From: Rossellomorea vietnamensis
Lineage (GTDB): Bacteria; Bacillota; Bacilli; Bacillales; Bacillaceae_B
Length of the DNA stretch: 64,000 nt
Assembly (NCBI RefSeq): GCF_008180415.1
Contig: NZ_VTEI01000009.1
Span: 62,001-126,000 of the forward strand
Direction: 5' to 3'
How positions within the stretch are numbered: the first letter of the stretch is position 1; every line of letters begins with the position of its first letter. The notes below the pieces were generated by a model. The model saw only the letters and a program-made list of their open reading frames with translations, was not told the origin of the DNA and made no database searches. The position numbers and the translations under genes were made by a program. This document shows, piece after piece, positions 20,221 through 30,606 of this stretch.

Positions 20221-21363
20221 ATGAATGAAGAACGCAAACGAATTCTCGATTTGGTGGAAAAAGGACACCTGTCTACAAAAGAAGCCCTGACATTGCTGGA
20301 GGCATTGGACAAAGAGGGAGCTCCTCACAAGGAAAAACAGTCGTATAAAGAGAAGGACACGTATCTCCTCGATGAACTTGCAAATCTGTTTACAGGAGAG
20401 AAAACCAATCATCAAAGTGAGAAAACGACTTACTCTCACAACAACGGCAAGGATAAGCTGATTGATTTTTTCCAGTCTGCTTTGAATAAGGTTAAAAATT
20501 TCGACTTAGATTTCGAATTTAATAAATCCATAGAACTTTCACATGTTTTTCAGGAAACTGAAGTGGGCTCACTGAAAGAAGTTGCCGTCGATGTAGCAAA
20601 CGGCAAGGTGGACGTCCTGCCTTGGGAGCAAGATGAGGTAAGAGTGGAATGTCAGGTCAAGGTGTACCGGACTGACGATATCGAAGAGGCACGCAGATCT
20701 TTCCTGGCCAATACTGATTTTTATATAGAAAATGAGAAACTGCGCTTGTCCACAGAGTTGAAGTGGATGAAGGTGAATACGAAAGTGTATCTCCCTGCTT
20801 CTCAGTACGAGAAAGTTTCGATTAAAGTATTGAATGGAGCCGTTAAATCCGAGAGGCTGAAGGCAGACTCTTTTAAAGTGCGGTCTGGGAATGGAAAAGT
20901 TGAATTGAACGACATGACAAGCAAGAAGATCGAAGTCGATACTTCCAATGGCGCAATTCATTTGGCTAATATTTATTCCGACAGTGTGGAAGCAGAATCC
21001 ATCAACGGAAAAGTGTACTTGGAAGGTGATGTCGTCGAGACCGATCTTCAGTCACTGAACGGAACGATCGTCTGCAGCCTGAGAGGTGAGAGGGCAGACA
21101 CGCTTCATGCCAAGGCTGTGACAGGCGGAATCGACCTTTATGTACCGGATTCCATAGGCATCAAAGGTGAAGCAAAGTCCAATCTCGGCAGTTTTAAAAT
21201 CGAGATGGAGGGTATAAATATAGTAGAAGAAAAAAATGAAGTGGTACAAAAGCATGTTCACTTTTCTAAAGAAAGTGATTCAGATAAGAAGCTTCATATC
21301 TTTGCTCACACAAAAACAGGTTCTGTTCTCATAAAAAAATCAGAAGTGAAGAATGATATATAG
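20221..21363 (+). CDS. yvlB: YvlB-like DUF4097 protein
   Basis: This 380-residue protein has an N-terminal SHOCT-like helical module (NEERKRILDLVEKGHLSTKEALTLLEAL, about 2-29), a charged linker, and a long repetitive beta-strand domain of the DUF4097 type (about 115-365) with repeated NGxV-type turns such as LNGAVKS, GNGKVELND, SNGAIHL and INGKVYL. This suggests a right-handed beta-helix or adhesin-like scaffold. It has no signal peptide. It lies 20 bp after yvlA. Confidence 0.85.
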   Translation: MNEERKRILDLVEKGHLSTKEALTLLEALDKEGAPHKEKQSYKEKDTYLLDELANLFTGEKTNHQSEKTTYSHNNGKDKLIDFFQSALNKVKNFDLDFEFNKSIELSHVFQETEVGSLKEVAVDVANGKVDVLPWEQDEVRVECQVKVYRTDDIEEARRSFLANTDFYIENEKLRLSTELKWMKVNTKVYLPASQYEKVSIKVLNGAVKSERLKADSFKVRSGNGKVELNDMTSKKIEVDTSNGAIHLANIYSDSVEAESINGKVYLEGDVVETDLQSLNGTIVCSLRGERADTLHAKAVTGGIDLYVPDSIGIKGEAKSNLGSFKIEMEGINIVEEKNEVVQKHVHFSKESDSDKKLHIFAHTKTGSVLIKKSEVKNDI

Positions 21364-21398
21364 GACAGAACATAAGCTTTAAGAGAGGATGATAATGA

Positions 21399-21581
21399 AT
21401 GGCATTAGCTCGTTCACGAACAAATAAGGTCTTGGCAGGAGTGCTTGGCGGTATCGCTGAAAAAACCGGCATGAGCGCAAACCTATTGAGGATCATCTTC
21501 GTCATTCTGCTTTTCCCGACAGGATTTTTCCCGTTAGGTCTTGCTTATATTATCGCTGCGTTTGTACTCCCTAAAAGTTAA
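21399..21581 (+). CDS. yvlC: PspC-domain membrane protein YvlC
   Basis: This 60-residue protein is a single PspC domain: SRTNKVLAGVLGGIAEKTGM, then a hydrophobic helix (LLRIIFVILLFPTGFFPLG). PspC-type proteins sense or signal membrane stress. The small size is normal for YvlC. It is the third gene of the SigW-type operon. Confidence 0.88.
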   Translation: MALARSRTNKVLAGVLGGIAEKTGMSANLLRIIFVILLFPTGFFPLGLAYIIAAFVLPKS

Positions 21582-21598
21582 GAAGGGGTAAAACTTGG

Positions 21599-21961
21599 AT
21601 GAGATGGCTGATCGGTATTTTAATCAATGCGGTGGTCTTTGTCAGTCTTGCCGGATATTTTGATGGGTTCGAAGTCTCCAGTTTCGGGGCGGCTGTCATT
21701 GCCAGCTTCATTCTGGCAATCTTAAATGTGCTGGTGAGGCCGATCCTGATTCTGCTGACACTGCCCGCCACCATTTTGACACTGGGACTGTTCCTGTTCG
21801 TCATTAATGCCATTACACTATGGCTGACGGACGGCATAATGGGAGACAGCTTTGAAATGGATGGATTCGGCATGGCGTTACTGGCCGCTGTCATACTTTC
21901 CATCGTCAATATCGCGATCCAAAAAGTGATTATTGAACCGATGAAAAAGAAAAAAGAGTGA
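21599..21961 (+). CDS. yvlD: Phage-holin-family membrane protein YvlD
   Basis: This 120-residue protein has four predicted transmembrane helices and a basic C-terminal tail (EPMKKKKE). It matches the holin-family-4 proteins encoded at the end of yvlABCD operons; despite the family name a lytic role is not implied. The start ATG follows GAAGGGG. A terminator overlaps its stop codon. Confidence 0.86.
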   Translation: MRWLIGILINAVVFVSLAGYFDGFEVSSFGAAVIASFILAILNVLVRPILILLTLPATILTLGLFLFVINAITLWLTDGIMGDSFEMDGFGMALLAAVILSIVNIAIQKVIIEPMKKKKE

Positions 21962-21993
21962 GAGGCAGGACGACTGCTTCTCGCTCTTTTTTT
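21954..21993 (+). terminator. Terminator of yvlABCD
   Basis: GAGTGAGAGGCA pairs (with G-U pairs) with TGCTTCTCGCTC and is followed by TTTTTTT. Confidence 0.85.
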
Positions 21994-22067
21994 GCTGAAT
22001 TCAGATTTAGCCACGGGGCTCTCCTGGAGAAGTGCCATAACATGCGCATCTTTTTATGCAGCATGGG

Positions 22068-22733
22068 TCAGTTTGTAGATATGAATCCATCAAACCCGGC
22101 GTCTTTCAACCTGCTCAGAAGACTCTCGGCATTTTCCCTTTTTGAAAAGGCCCCGGCCTGAACCCTGTACAGCCTGTTGTCTTTTTTAGAGAGCTTATAG
22201 TGCTCGGCCAATGCGTGTGCGACGGCCTGTCCACACACTGTGCGGTATAAAGATGTTTGGAGAAGAGCAGCTTCTTTTTTGTTGGTCATAAATCCGCATT
22301 CCACGAGAACGGCGGTCATCTTTGTTTCCCGGAGAACATGAAAATCAGCCGCCTTAACTCCTCTGCTTGCAAGTCCTGTCCTGGCTGCCAGCTTTTTCTG
22401 GATGATGGCTGCCAGACTGAGCGCCGCAGCCGGTTTCGTTTGGTGTACATATGTCTCCACCCCATGTGCCTCGTTCCAACTGCTGCCAAAAGCATTGGCA
22501 TGTATGGAGATGAACACATCAGCTTTGATTTTGTTTGCCAGGTCGGTTCTCCTTTTTAAACTTACATCCTCCTTATCCAAATGGGTGAAATACACTTCTG
22601 TATTTTCATAAGAAAGGAGTGTCTCTTTTGCAGCCAAAGCTGCCTCTCTGTTAAATTCATACTCCCTCATTCCAGAAGGGCTCCGCTTTCCTGGTGTGCT
22701 GTACCCGTGTCCTGCATCAATTATGATTTTCAT
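22068..22733 (-). CDS. N-acetylmuramoyl-L-alanine amidase with SPOR domain (CwlC-like)
   Basis: This 221-residue protein has an Amidase_3 domain (about 1-175) with zinc ligands in DAGHG, YEFNREA and SIHANA, and the catalytic glutamate in VECGFMTN. A C-terminal SPOR-type region (about 188-221, YRVQAGAFSKRENAESLL) binds denuded glycan. The lack of a signal peptide and the SPOR tail match CwlC, the mother-cell lysis amidase, so I infer a sporulation role. The ATG at 22733 follows GAGGTGG at 5 bp; an upstream GTG at 22742 overlaps this site. It is divergent from hprK. Confidence 0.85.
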   Translation of the reverse strand: MKIIIDAGHGYSTPGKRSPSGMREYEFNREAALAAKETLLSYENTEVYFTHLDKEDVSLKRRTDLANKIKADVFISIHANAFGSSWNEAHGVETYVHQTKPAAALSLAAIIQKKLAARTGLASRGVKAADFHVLRETKMTAVLVECGFMTNKKEAALLQTSLYRTVCGQAVAHALAEHYKLSKKDNRLYRVQAGAFSKRENAESLLSRLKDAGFDGFISTN

Positions 22734-22985
22734 TTTTTCCACCTCTTCTCCTTATTTTCAATCTCTATATAGGAGTTCAAGTCGATATTGGACACCTACT
22801 CCTTAAAAAGAAGGTCTGCCAAGGTGGTAGTGCGCCGTTGAAAAGTGCTAAAATGGGTTAGAATAATTTTTTTAGCGGCTGCACGTCGGAAAATTGATTG
22901 AAGCACCCGCAGCTGGTAAAAATAAATCTGATGGAAAACGTTCGATACATATAAACGTTGAGGATTAAAAAAGGAGGACTTCTTT

Positions 22986-23921
22986 TTGGCAAAAGTACGC
23001 GCAAAAGATATTGTTGAGAAGTTTAAACTTGAATTGGTGAGCGGTGAAGAAGGCCTTCACCGCCCGATCGTCACGACAGATATCTCACGGCCGGGATTGG
23101 AAATGGCCGGTTATTTCGATTATTATCCAGCAGAAAGAATACAGCTTCTTGGTAAAACCGAATTGAGCTTCCTCGAAAAACTGGATGATACTAAGCGGAA
23201 ATCAAGGATGGATCAGCTTTGCACGGACATTACTCCGGGCATTATCATCAGCCGTGATATGGAGATTCCGCAGGAGCTTATTGAAGCATCCAACCGGAGT
23301 GACGTACCTGTCATGAGAACGCCGCTGAAGACCACAGGGTTTTCCAGCCGGCTGACGAATTATCTTGAAAGCAAGTTAGCGCCCACCACTGCCATTCACG
23401 GTGTCCTTGTTGATATTTACGGCGTCGGTGTCATGATTACAGGAAAAAGCGGTGTCGGTAAAAGTGAGACTGCCCTTGAACTTGTTAAAAGAGGGCACCG
23501 CCTTGTTGCAGATGACTGCGTGGAAATTCGCCAGGAGGATACGGATACACTTGTCGGAAGTTCCCCGGAGCTGATCGAACATCTGCTGGAGATCCGCGGC
23601 CTCGGCATCATCAATGTCATGACGCTGTTTGGAGCGGGAGCAGTCCGCAGCTACAAGAGGATCACTCTTTGCATCAACCTTGAGCTTTGGGATAAAACAA
23701 AGCAGTATGACAGACTTGGTCTGGAAGAAGAAAAAATGCGCATCATCGATACCGATATCACGAAATTGACAGTTCCGGTCCGTCCCGGGCGAAATCTTGC
23801 TGTCATCATCGAAGTGGCTGCCATGAACTTCCGCCTGAAAAGAATGGGAGTCAATGCCGCCGAACAATTCACCAACCGCCTGAGTGACGTCATTGAAGAC
23901 GGAGACCAGGAAGATTTCTAA
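22986..23921 (+). CDS. hprK: HPr kinase/phosphorylase
   Basis: This 311-residue bifunctional enzyme phosphorylates HPr and Crh on Ser46 using ATP or PPi, and dephosphorylates them with phosphate, controlling carbon catabolite repression. Walker A is GKSGVGKS (153-160), and the HPrK signature region [11 protein letters not shown] follows. Its substrate Crh is encoded 19 kb downstream and PpaX, which removes the PPi it makes, is three genes on. The start is TTG 22986, placed 8 bp after AAAGGAGG. Confidence 0.96.
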   Translation: MAKVRAKDIVEKFKLELVSGEEGLHRPIVTTDISRPGLEMAGYFDYYPAERIQLLGKTELSFLEKLDDTKRKSRMDQLCTDITPGIIISRDMEIPQELIEASNRSDVPVMRTPLKTTGFSSRLTNYLESKLAPTTAIHGVLVDIYGVGVMITGKSGVGKSETALELVKRGHRLVADDCVEIRQEDTDTLVGSSPELIEHLLEIRGLGIINVMTLFGAGAVRSYKRITLCINLELWDKTKQYDRLGLEEEKMRIIDTDITKLTVPVRPGRNLAVIIEVAAMNFRLKRMGVNAAEQFTNRLSDVIEDGDQEDF

Positions 23922-23927
23922 AAATAG

Positions 23928-24042
23928 TTTTACTCCTTTAAAGCGCTGAAAGGGACAGTCCCTTTCAGTGCAGTAACGCGTTGCAGTGTTGAAAGGGACA
24001 GTCCCTCTTAGTGAGGCAGCCCGTTACTGGACTAAAGGAGCA
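23928..24042. repeat. GGGACAGTCCC repeat, copy 1 (hprK-lgt gap)
   Basis: The repeat contains two AAGGGACAGTCCCT palindromes, a GTAACGCG block, and outer inverted ends CTCCTTTA and TAAAGGAG. Related copies lie at 31880 and 35328. Confidence 0.8.
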
Positions 24043-24083
24043 TTAAGTAATGATTTGATATGTAGAATGGGAGTGTTTGAGGT

Positions 24084-24905
24084 ATGGAGTCTACGATTAC
24101 ACCGATTAATCCGGTTGCGTTAGATCTTGGTCCGATTCAGGTACATTGGTACGGGCTGATTATCGGGCTGGGCATTGCATTGGCATTATATTTCGCAGTT
24201 AAGGAAAGCGACCGGATGGGATTGCCGAAAGATACATTCATCGATTTGATTGTGTGGGCGATTCCGATTGCCATCATTTCTGCCCGTATTTACTATGTTG
24301 CTTTTGAATGGGAGCACTATTCACAAAACCCTGGTGATATCATCAAAATCTGGAACGGCGGGATTGCCATTCATGGAGCCTTGATTGGATCTGTCGCAAC
24401 TGCCTATTTTTTTACAAGGGCAAAAGGCTTGTCCTTCTGGAAGCTGGCTGATATTGCGGCACCAAGTATCATCCTTGGCCAGGCTATCGGCCGCTGGGGG
24501 AATTTCATAAATCAGGAAGCCCACGGCAGGGAAGTCAGCCGCCAATTTCTTGAAAACCTGATGCTTCCTGACTTTATCGTGAATCAAATGTATATAAACG
24601 GTACTTACTATCACCCTACTTTTTTATATGAGTCGCTCTGGAATATTGCCGGGTTCATTTTGCTGCTGGTCATCCGCCGGAAATTGAATCTTAGAGTCGG
24701 GGAACTCTTCCTGTCTTATGTTATCTGGTATTCAATCGGCCGTTTCTTCATTGAAGGGATGCGTACGGACAGCTTAATGCTGACGGAAATGCTCCGCATC
24801 GCCCAAGTCATCTCCATTGTATTGGTTTTGCTTGCGGTCGGTTTGTGGATCTTCAGAAGAATGAAAGGTTATGCGGCCAAGCCTTATAATGATGTGGAAG
24901 CCTAG
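24084..24905 (+). CDS. lgt: Prolipoprotein diacylglyceryl transferase
   Basis: This 273-residue polytopic membrane enzyme transfers diacylglycerol from phosphatidylglycerol to the lipobox cysteine of prolipoproteins. The Lgt signature [13 protein letters not shown] (about 136-148) is intact, with about seven hydrophobic helices. The order hprK-lgt-yvoD-ppaX-yvoF is as in B. subtilis. It would lipidate the lipoprotein encoded at 7624-8157. Confidence 0.96.
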   Translation: MESTITPINPVALDLGPIQVHWYGLIIGLGIALALYFAVKESDRMGLPKDTFIDLIVWAIPIAIISARIYYVAFEWEHYSQNPGDIIKIWNGGIAIHGALIGSVATAYFFTRAKGLSFWKLADIAAPSIILGQAIGRWGNFINQEAHGREVSRQFLENLMLPDFIVNQMYINGTYYHPTFLYESLWNIAGFILLLVIRRKLNLRVGELFLSYVIWYSIGRFFIEGMRTDSLMLTEMLRIAQVISIVLVLLAVGLWIFRRMKGYAAKPYNDVEA

Positions 24906-24987
24906 AGAAATTTAACAAGAACTGTTTGATATTAAGCAAGTCACCAGACAAACTTGATGAAAAACAGTTTTAAGGGGAGTAAGGAAA

Positions 24988-25935
24988 ATGCTTGGAACAT
25001 CTGTAAAAAACGGTGGGCTTGCCGGCCTGAAGACAACCTGGTCATTGGGGAAAGTCATTTTTCCCATCACCATGATCGTCGTGCTGCTGCAGCATACACC
25101 GATTTTACCGTGGATCATCGATAAGATTTCACCATTCATGCGATTGTTCGGCCTTTCCGGGGATGCGGCGATTCCGCTCGTTCTCGGAAACTTCCTGAAC
25201 CTTTATGCAGCCATTGGAGGGATCCTTTCCCTTGATCTTACTGTAAAAGAAGTTTTCATCGTTGCAGTGATGCTCAGCTTCTCTCATAATCTGCTGATTG
25301 AATCGACGGTTGCTGCTAAAGTCGGTGTGAAAATTTGGATTATTGTCATGGTCAGACTTGGGCTGGCCATCATTTCAGCCATAGTAATCAACCTGGTCTG
25401 GAATGGAGGCGGGGAATTGGCTCAGTATGGAATGGTTCCTCCACAGGGAGCTGATCCCGAAGGCTGGGGTGGAATCTTCCTTCTCGCGTTTGAAAAAGCA
25501 GCGTACGGAATTCTGCAGCTGGCTCTGATTGTCATCCCGCTGATGATCGCTCTTCAGATTATGAAAGATAAAAAATGGCTGGCGGCCTTCTCGAAGTGGA
25601 TGTCGCCGTTCACCAGAGCAATGGGAATGAATGAAAACACATCAACCACACTGGCGGCCGGATTGCTGATCGGTCTTGCGTACGGAGCAGGGGTCATGAT
25701 CCAGGCGGTGGAAGAGGATGGGGTAAGCAAGAAAGACGTAACCATTGCGTTCATCTTCCTTGTTGCCTGCCATGCGGTGGTGGAAGACACCCTCATCTTT
25801 ATCCCGCTCGGCATCCCGGTGCTGCCGCTCTTGATCATCAGGCTGGTGACTGCCATTCTGCTGACACTCGCCGTCGCCTATATTTGGAGACGAGTCGAAG
25901 TGACTAAAGCCAAAGGAAAGGAAGCAACTCTATGA
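24988..25935 (+). CDS. yvoD: Nucleoside-recognition (Gate) domain membrane protein YvoD
   Basis: This 315-residue protein has about eight hydrophobic segments and two copies of the Gate/nucleoside-recognition fold, as in spore maturation proteins A/B and YlbJ-type proteins. The second half contains [17 protein letters not shown] and [11 protein letters not shown]. The substrate is unknown. Its stop overlaps the ppaX start in ATGA. Confidence 0.83.
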   Translation: MLGTSVKNGGLAGLKTTWSLGKVIFPITMIVVLLQHTPILPWIIDKISPFMRLFGLSGDAAIPLVLGNFLNLYAAIGGILSLDLTVKEVFIVAVMLSFSHNLLIESTVAAKVGVKIWIIVMVRLGLAIISAIVINLVWNGGGELAQYGMVPPQGADPEGWGGIFLLAFEKAAYGILQLALIVIPLMIALQIMKDKKWLAAFSKWMSPFTRAMGMNENTSTTLAAGLLIGLAYGAGVMIQAVEEDGVSKKDVTIAFIFLVACHAVVEDTLIFIPLGIPVLPLLIIRLVTAILLTLAVAYIWRRVEVTKAKGKEATL

Positions 25936-26585
25936 GCAAAAAAATTACAACAGTGCTGTTTGATTTGGATGGAACATTGATCAATACAAATGAACTGATC
26001 ATTTCTTCCTTCTTGCATACCATGAACACCTATTTCCCTGACCAGTACAAACGAGAGGATGTCCTGCAATTCATGGGCCCTCCGCTCGAAGAATCTTTTA
26101 TAAAAGTGAATCCGGATAGGGTCGAAGATATGGTCAAGACCTACAGAACCTATAATCTTGAAAAACATGATTCTCTCGTGACAGAATTCGAAGGTGTTTT
26201 TGAAACGGTTCAGACTTTGAGCCAGAACGGATACAAGCTGGCGATCGTTTCGACCAAAATTCGCGATGTGGTCATAAAGGGATTGAAACTGACGAATTTA
26301 GACCAATTCTTCGATGCCATCATCACGCTCGATGAGGTCGTAAATGCCAAGCCCGATCCGGAACCGGTACAGAAAGCATTGTTAGCCCTTGGTTCCACGC
26401 CGGAAGAATCGATTATGGTCGGAGATAACCACCATGACGTCCTTGCCGGGAAAAATGCCGGCACACTGTCTGCAGGGGTTGCCTGGAGTGCAAAGGGCCG
26501 TGAATACCTGGATCAATATAAGCCGGATTTCATGCTGGAAACAATGGCTGATCTTTTAGATGTTGTCGGGCTGGAAGAACGATGA
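25932..26585 (+). CDS. ppaX: Pyrophosphatase PpaX (HAD family)
   Basis: This 217-residue HAD phosphatase has motif [10 protein letters not shown] (about 11-19), motif II with IVST, and motif [19 protein letters not shown] (about 160-173). PpaX hydrolyses the pyrophosphate produced when HprK dephosphorylates seryl-HPr. Synteny with hprK makes this more likely than another phosphoglycolate phosphatase-like enzyme. It overlaps both neighbours by 4 bp, so the three genes are translationally coupled. Confidence 0.92.
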   Translation: MSKKITTVLFDLDGTLINTNELIISSFLHTMNTYFPDQYKREDVLQFMGPPLEESFIKVNPDRVEDMVKTYRTYNLEKHDSLVTEFEGVFETVQTLSQNGYKLAIVSTKIRDVVIKGLKLTNLDQFFDAIITLDEVVNAKPDPEPVQKALLALGSTPEESIMVGDNHHDVLAGKNAGTLSAGVAWSAKGREYLDQYKPDFMLETMADLLDVVGLEER

Positions 26586-27115
26586 GACGGACGACCCGTT
26601 ATCGAGTTGACGGGGCTAATTCTCTCTGGCATGTGTATAAGACGGTTCCATTTGCAAAGGTGGTCAAGAACTTCGCTGTCATTCAGCTGGCAAGATACAC
26701 ACCTTTCCTAGGCATGAAAAATTGGATGTATAAAAAATTCCTGAGGATGGAAATCGGTAAAGAAACATCATTCGCCCTCATGGTTATGCTCGATGTCATG
26801 TTTCCAGAAAAAATATCCGTCGGGCGCAACACCGTGATCGGCTACAATACCACCATCCTTGCGCATGAATACTTGATAAAAGAGTACCGCCTCGGTGATG
26901 TCGAAATCGGGAGTGAAGTCATGATTGGTGCCAACACAACAATTCTTCCTGGTATAAAGATCGGCGACGGAGCTATTGTATCTGCGGGAACACTTGTCCA
27001 TAAAGATGTTCCGGCTGGCGCTTTTGCCGGCGGCAATCCTATGAAGGTTATTTACACGAAAGAGGAACTTGCCGAACGATGGAAAGACGATGAGATATAT
27101 GGAACGAATGAATGA
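26582..27115 (+). CDS. yvoF: Hexapeptide-repeat acyltransferase YvoF
   Basis: This 177-residue protein has a left-handed beta-helix of hexapeptide repeats (about 80-160): [32 protein letters not shown] and [18 protein letters not shown]. This is the CysE/NodL/LacA-type O-acetyltransferase class. The acceptor is unknown. Its start overlaps the ppaX stop. Confidence 0.85.
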   Translation: MRRTTRYRVDGANSLWHVYKTVPFAKVVKNFAVIQLARYTPFLGMKNWMYKKFLRMEIGKETSFALMVMLDVMFPEKISVGRNTVIGYNTTILAHEYLIKEYRLGDVEIGSEVMIGANTTILPGIKIGDGAIVSAGTLVHKDVPAGAFAGGNPMKVIYTKEELAERWKDDEIYGTNE

Positions 27116-27118
27116 AAC

Positions 27119-27155
27119 GAACCCCCTTGGCTTTTGCCGAGGGGGTTTATTTTTA
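27119..27155 (+). terminator. Terminator of the hprK-yvoF operon
   Basis: AACCCCCTTGGC pairs with GCCGAGGGGGTT around TTTT, followed by a T-rich tail. Confidence 0.92.
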
Positions 27156-27347
27156 ATTTTGGAGATTACTTAACAATTATATCTCCATGTCCAGCTGGTC
27201 TGTAACCGCTTGAACGGACTCCGTCTTTAATTACTGAAGAAAAAAAGGAGAGACGGCCTCTTCCTGTAGAGTATAAAGCGGCGCTTACACTGTTTCTAGT
27301 ACACAACCGTAAGTTGTACATGTTCAGTAGCCGCTAATAAAGTTTGA

Positions 27348-27542
27348 ATAATAAGGGGAGAAATTCCCTTTATTTAGGGAAAATCCCTAAAACCACGCTT
27401 GAATAGAGGGAGAAATTACCGCTATTTACTTAAATAACGAGAAATGGGCTCACTTTTCTTTGAATAAGGGGAAAATTTCCCCTTATATAACTGTATTTGA
27501 GGAGGATTTTTGCATTTAACGGGAAATTATCCCCTTATTTCC
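27348..27542. repeat. Array of AT-rich palindromes, second locus
   Basis: Palindromes AAGGGGAGAAATTCCCTTT, TAGGGAAAATCCCTA, AAGGGGAAAATTTCCCCTT and a CGGGAAATTATCCCC variant are spaced about 50-60 bp apart (one closer). They are the same type as at 9881-10078. No gene lies in the stretch. Confidence 0.85.
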
Positions 27543-27677
27543 TTGGAACTGATTACTCAATTAAGGATAAGCCACTTAAAGGGTTACACCTCTATTGTAT
27601 AAACCTGTTAGGTTGTTGCCTTTAGTAATTTTACTATTGAGAACTCTTCCACTTATCAGCCTAGTCTCATAAAGCAA

Positions 27678-27920
27678 CTAAAAGAGCGAAAGTACGAGAA
27701 TAATAAATATTGCTATACTTACGGTGAATATAATAAGGCTGGTGATTTTTCTACCTTCTTGGTGTGCTTCAAGCCCTCTAATGATAATCATTAAAATAAA
27801 GGCTGACAACATGACTTCACCAGAAAAAACCATTTCAGTTAATCCAACTAGTAACAGATATATTAATAATGAGATAGCAACTAATAGACCAATATTACTT
27901 ATAGTGATAAGTTTTTTCAT
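27678..27920 (-). CDS. Small hydrophobic membrane protein
   Basis: This 80-residue predicted protein has two to three transmembrane helices separated by a charged loop (RGLEAHQEGRKI, about 48-59). The ATG follows a GGGGGG run at 5 bp, which could act as a ribosome binding site. I do not recognise the family. The amino-acid pattern (MKK start, helical hydrophobic blocks, conserved-looking loop) suggests a real gene, but it sits alone in a repeat-rich gap. Confidence 0.55.
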   Translation of the reverse strand: MKKLITISNIGLLVAISLLIYLLLVGLTEMVFSGEVMLSAFILMIIIRGLEAHQEGRKITSLIIFTVSIAIFIILVLSLF

Positions 27921-28177
27921 GAAAGCCCCCCAAGTGCATTTGAGTTATATAACTATTAATTGTAATCGAGGATTCTCTAATTTTAAACCGCATTTATAAT
28001 AGTATTCAGTGAGTGAAAGGGAGATTATTACTAATTCAAGAGATAACCTTTTCTGTTCTTTCTATAAAATGCTCCTTTCTGAAAAATTGTTGTTTTTTAA
28101 TAATATTTTTTCTCCCTCCCTTTTATATAAGGGGATTGGAGCGGAAGGCTTGTGACCTCTTGCGGGACTAGCGGGAC

Positions 28178-28300
28178 GTCTAGTTCCAGCACCTAGCCCC
28201 TCGGGGTCAAATAACCTCAAGAGAATAAAAGGAAAGACCGCCTTTTTTCTCTTGAGAACATTTGCCTGTCGGGGCTGACCAAGGTGCTTCCACTTTTGAT
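28178..28300 (+). mobile_element. 123-bp MITE-like element (family B) with GAC target duplication
   Basis: It is flanked by GAC at 28175-28177 and GAC at 28301-28303. It contains AGCCCCTCGGGGTCAAATAA, a stem of CTCAAGAGAA with TTCTCTTGAG, and AACATTTGCCTGTCGGGGCT. It has no coding capacity. Confidence 0.85.
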
Positions 28301-28318
28301 GACAGGTGAGACCCCGCA

Positions 28319-28441
28319 ATCCAGTTGCAGCGCCCAGCCCCTCGGGGTCAAATAACCCGAAGAGAACAAAAGGAAAGAACGCCTTTTTTCTCTTCGGAAC
28401 ATTTGCCTGTCGGGCCTGATCAGGGCGCTTCCACTTTTTAT
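28319..28441 (+). mobile_element. 123-bp MITE-like element (family B) with GCA target duplication
   Basis: It is flanked by GCA at 28316-28318 and GCA at 28442-28444. It starts ATCCAGTTGCAGCGCC and ends GGCGCTTCCACTTTTTAT, which are imperfect inverted ends. Its central stem is CCGAAGAGAA with TTCTCTTCGG. Confidence 0.87.
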
Positions 28442-28622
28442 GCAGGCGCAGCCGAGGAGGCTCAACGCCCGCCCCGCGGAGTCACGTGCCTGGAGCGGAA
28501 CTCCATTACCTTTAACTACTACAATCTTTGAGAAAAGAGCGTATAAAAAAGTCATACTTTTCTTCGCAACCCACAAATGCCTTGCCCTAATTAAGCACAA
28601 ACTACCCAAAGAAGTTTTTCGG

Positions 28623-28651
28623 TTGACGGAACATGGGGAAGGCGTTACACT
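28623..28651 (+). promoter_or_regulatory. Possible SigA promoter of the his operon
   Basis: TTGACG (28623-28628) and TACACT (28646-28651) are 17 bp apart. They lie 120 bp before hisZ. No T-box-like leader is visible in the region. Confidence 0.45.
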
Positions 28652-28771
28652 ACATATAACTTTAACTTATTAGCACATTAGCGAACTAAAGGGTTATAAA
28701 TATTTTCAATAAAATGATTGCGGTGGGATAATGAATGGATACTGTAAAAATTCAGATAAAAGGTGGTTGTC

Positions 28772-29959
28772 ATGTCAAAGCTGTTCATGTTTGAAAAACC
28801 GTTGGGGATGAGAGATACATTCCCGAATCTCTATCAAGCAAAAGCATCATTGAAAACGAAGATGGAAGAAACAATGAAAGCCTGGGGTTATCAGTTTATT
28901 GAAACGCCTACCCTCGAGTACTTTGAAACTGTCGGCGAGGCATCCGCCATCCTGGACAGGCAGCTGTTCAAGCTCCTGGATCAGCAAGGGCACACACTTG
29001 TGCTGCGTCCCGATATGACAGCTCCGATCGCAAGGGTAGCCGCTTCTAAACTGCTGCAGAATAAGCAGCCTTTAAGGCTTGCGTACTGTGCGAACGTCTT
29101 CCGCGCCCAGCAGAGAGAAGGCGGACGTCCTGCAGAATTCGAGCAGGTCGGAATCGAATGCATCGGGGATGAAACCATCTCTGCGGACGGTGAAGTGATT
29201 TCCTTGATGATTTCCTCCTTAAAAACGGCGGGATTGAAGAATTTCACGATTTCCATCGGGCACATTGGGTTTGTCAGGGAACTCTTCAAAGAAATTTTAG
29301 GAACGGAAGAACGGGCCAATACATTAAGCCGCTTCCTCTATGAAAAAAATTATGTCGGATTCCGAGACCATGTCAACCAGTTGTCTCTTTCTTCGATTGA
29401 TAAGCAGCGCCTGCTTTCTTTTTTGAAGATAAGGGGCGGAAAAGAAGTGCTTCAGGAAGCGTATCTCCTTATGGAGGGGCAGGCTGGCAGGGAAGCAATC
29501 GGGCAGCTGGAAGAGTTATCAGAGCTTCTTGAAGATTACGGCTTGGCTGAGTTTGTAAAATTTGACCTCAGTCTTGTCAGCCATATGAGCTATTATTCAG
29601 GAATACTGTTTGAAACGTACGCCGAGAATGTCAGTTTTCCGATAGGGAACGGCGGACGATACAATAAATTGATGGAAAAGTTCGGCAAGGAATCAGGTGC
29701 GACGGGTTTTGCCCTTAAGCTGGATCATATTTTGGAAGGCTTGGGTTTCGCTGAAAGTCCTGTCACTGATCATTGCGTGCTCTTCAGCAGAGAACGAAGA
29801 GGCGAAGCGATTTCCTTTGCACAGGAATTGAGAAGCGAGGGGAAAAGTGTGGTGCTTCAGGATTGGAAAGGAATTACGGATGTTGACGAGTTTTCCAAGG
29901 AGTTCACAGAGGTCAGTTATTTTATCGGAAAGAATGGTAAAGGCGGTGAAGATCGATGA
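28772..29959 (+). CDS. hisZ: ATP phosphoribosyltransferase regulatory subunit
   Basis: This 395-residue histidyl-tRNA synthetase paralogue lacks the C-terminal anticodon-binding domain and activates the short HisG. Class II motifs are visible, such as [12 protein letters not shown] (about 77-88) and [18 protein letters not shown] (about 110-127). The ATG at 28772 follows AAAGGTGG; a GTG 9 bp upstream overlaps that site. Its stop overlaps the hisG start, so the subunits are coupled. Confidence 0.93.
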   Translation: MSKLFMFEKPLGMRDTFPNLYQAKASLKTKMEETMKAWGYQFIETPTLEYFETVGEASAILDRQLFKLLDQQGHTLVLRPDMTAPIARVAASKLLQNKQPLRLAYCANVFRAQQREGGRPAEFEQVGIECIGDETISADGEVISLMISSLKTAGLKNFTISIGHIGFVRELFKEILGTEERANTLSRFLYEKNYVGFRDHVNQLSLSSIDKQRLLSFLKIRGGKEVLQEAYLLMEGQAGREAIGQLEELSELLEDYGLAEFVKFDLSLVSHMSYYSGILFETYAENVSFPIGNGGRYNKLMEKFGKESGATGFALKLDHILEGLGFAESPVTDHCVLFSRERRGEAISFAQELRSEGKSVVLQDWKGITDVDEFSKEFTEVSYFIGKNGKGGEDR

Positions 29960-30591
29960 CAGATTTGACGATTGCAATGCCAAAGGGGCGGATTTTTGAC
30001 GAAGCACTGGAACTGATGAGGCGTGCAGGATTCAATCTTCCGCCTGAATTCGATGATTCCCGCAAATTGATCATCGAGGTTCCTGAAGAAAAGCTGACAT
30101 TCATCCTTGCCAAGCCGATGGATGTTCCTACCTATGTGGAGCATGGGGTAGCTGATCTCGGCATAGCCGGGAAGGATGTCATGCTTGAGGAAGAAAGAGA
30201 CGTTTATGAGCTTCTGGATTTAAAAATATCTGAGTGCTATCTGGCGGTTGCCGGGCTTCCCGGAACGAAAATGAATGAGGTGGCACCGAAAATCGCGACA
30301 AAATATCCAGCTATAGCGTCAGGGTATTTCCGTGAACAGGGTGAGCAAGTCGAAATCATAAAGCTGAACGGTTCCATCGAACTTGCACCGATGATCGGGC
30401 TGGCGGACAGGATCGTTGATATTGTTTCCACCGGCAGGACCTTGAAGGAAAACGGGCTGGTCGAGTATGAAAAGATTGTCGGTATTACCTCCAGGCTGAT
30501 TGTGAATCCGGTCAGTTACCGGATGAAAGATGAACGAATCGATGAGCTGGCAGAGAGGTTAAGAGAAGTTGTCAGCAGCATCAGCGTGTAA
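29956..30591 (+). CDS. hisG: ATP phosphoribosyltransferase, short form
   Basis: This 211-residue catalytic subunit carries out the first step of histidine synthesis, joining PRPP to ATP. The short length means it needs HisZ, encoded just upstream. The signature [18 protein letters not shown] (about 155-172) is intact. Confidence 0.96.
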   Translation: MTDLTIAMPKGRIFDEALELMRRAGFNLPPEFDDSRKLIIEVPEEKLTFILAKPMDVPTYVEHGVADLGIAGKDVMLEEERDVYELLDLKISECYLAVAGLPGTKMNEVAPKIATKYPAIASGYFREQGEQVEIIKLNGSIELAPMIGLADRIVDIVSTGRTLKENGLVEYEKIVGITSRLIVNPVSYRMKDERIDELAERLREVVSSISV

Positions 30592-30606
30592 AAGGAGGGA
30601 ATTTTT

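Larger units (their letters stand above)
28134..28508 (+). repeat. Family A repeat copy 3, interrupted by two 123-bp elements
   Basis: Family A sequence is found at 28134-28177, 28301-28318 and 28442-28508. Removing the two inserts and one copy of each triplet restores a continuous family A sequence through GCGGGACAGGTGAGACCCCG. The gaps are occupied by the two 123-bp elements. Confidence 0.9.

Noticed and set aside
28509..28771. T-box or other riboswitch in front of the his operon
   Set aside because: I looked for T-box core motifs and a leader terminator/antiterminator and found none.
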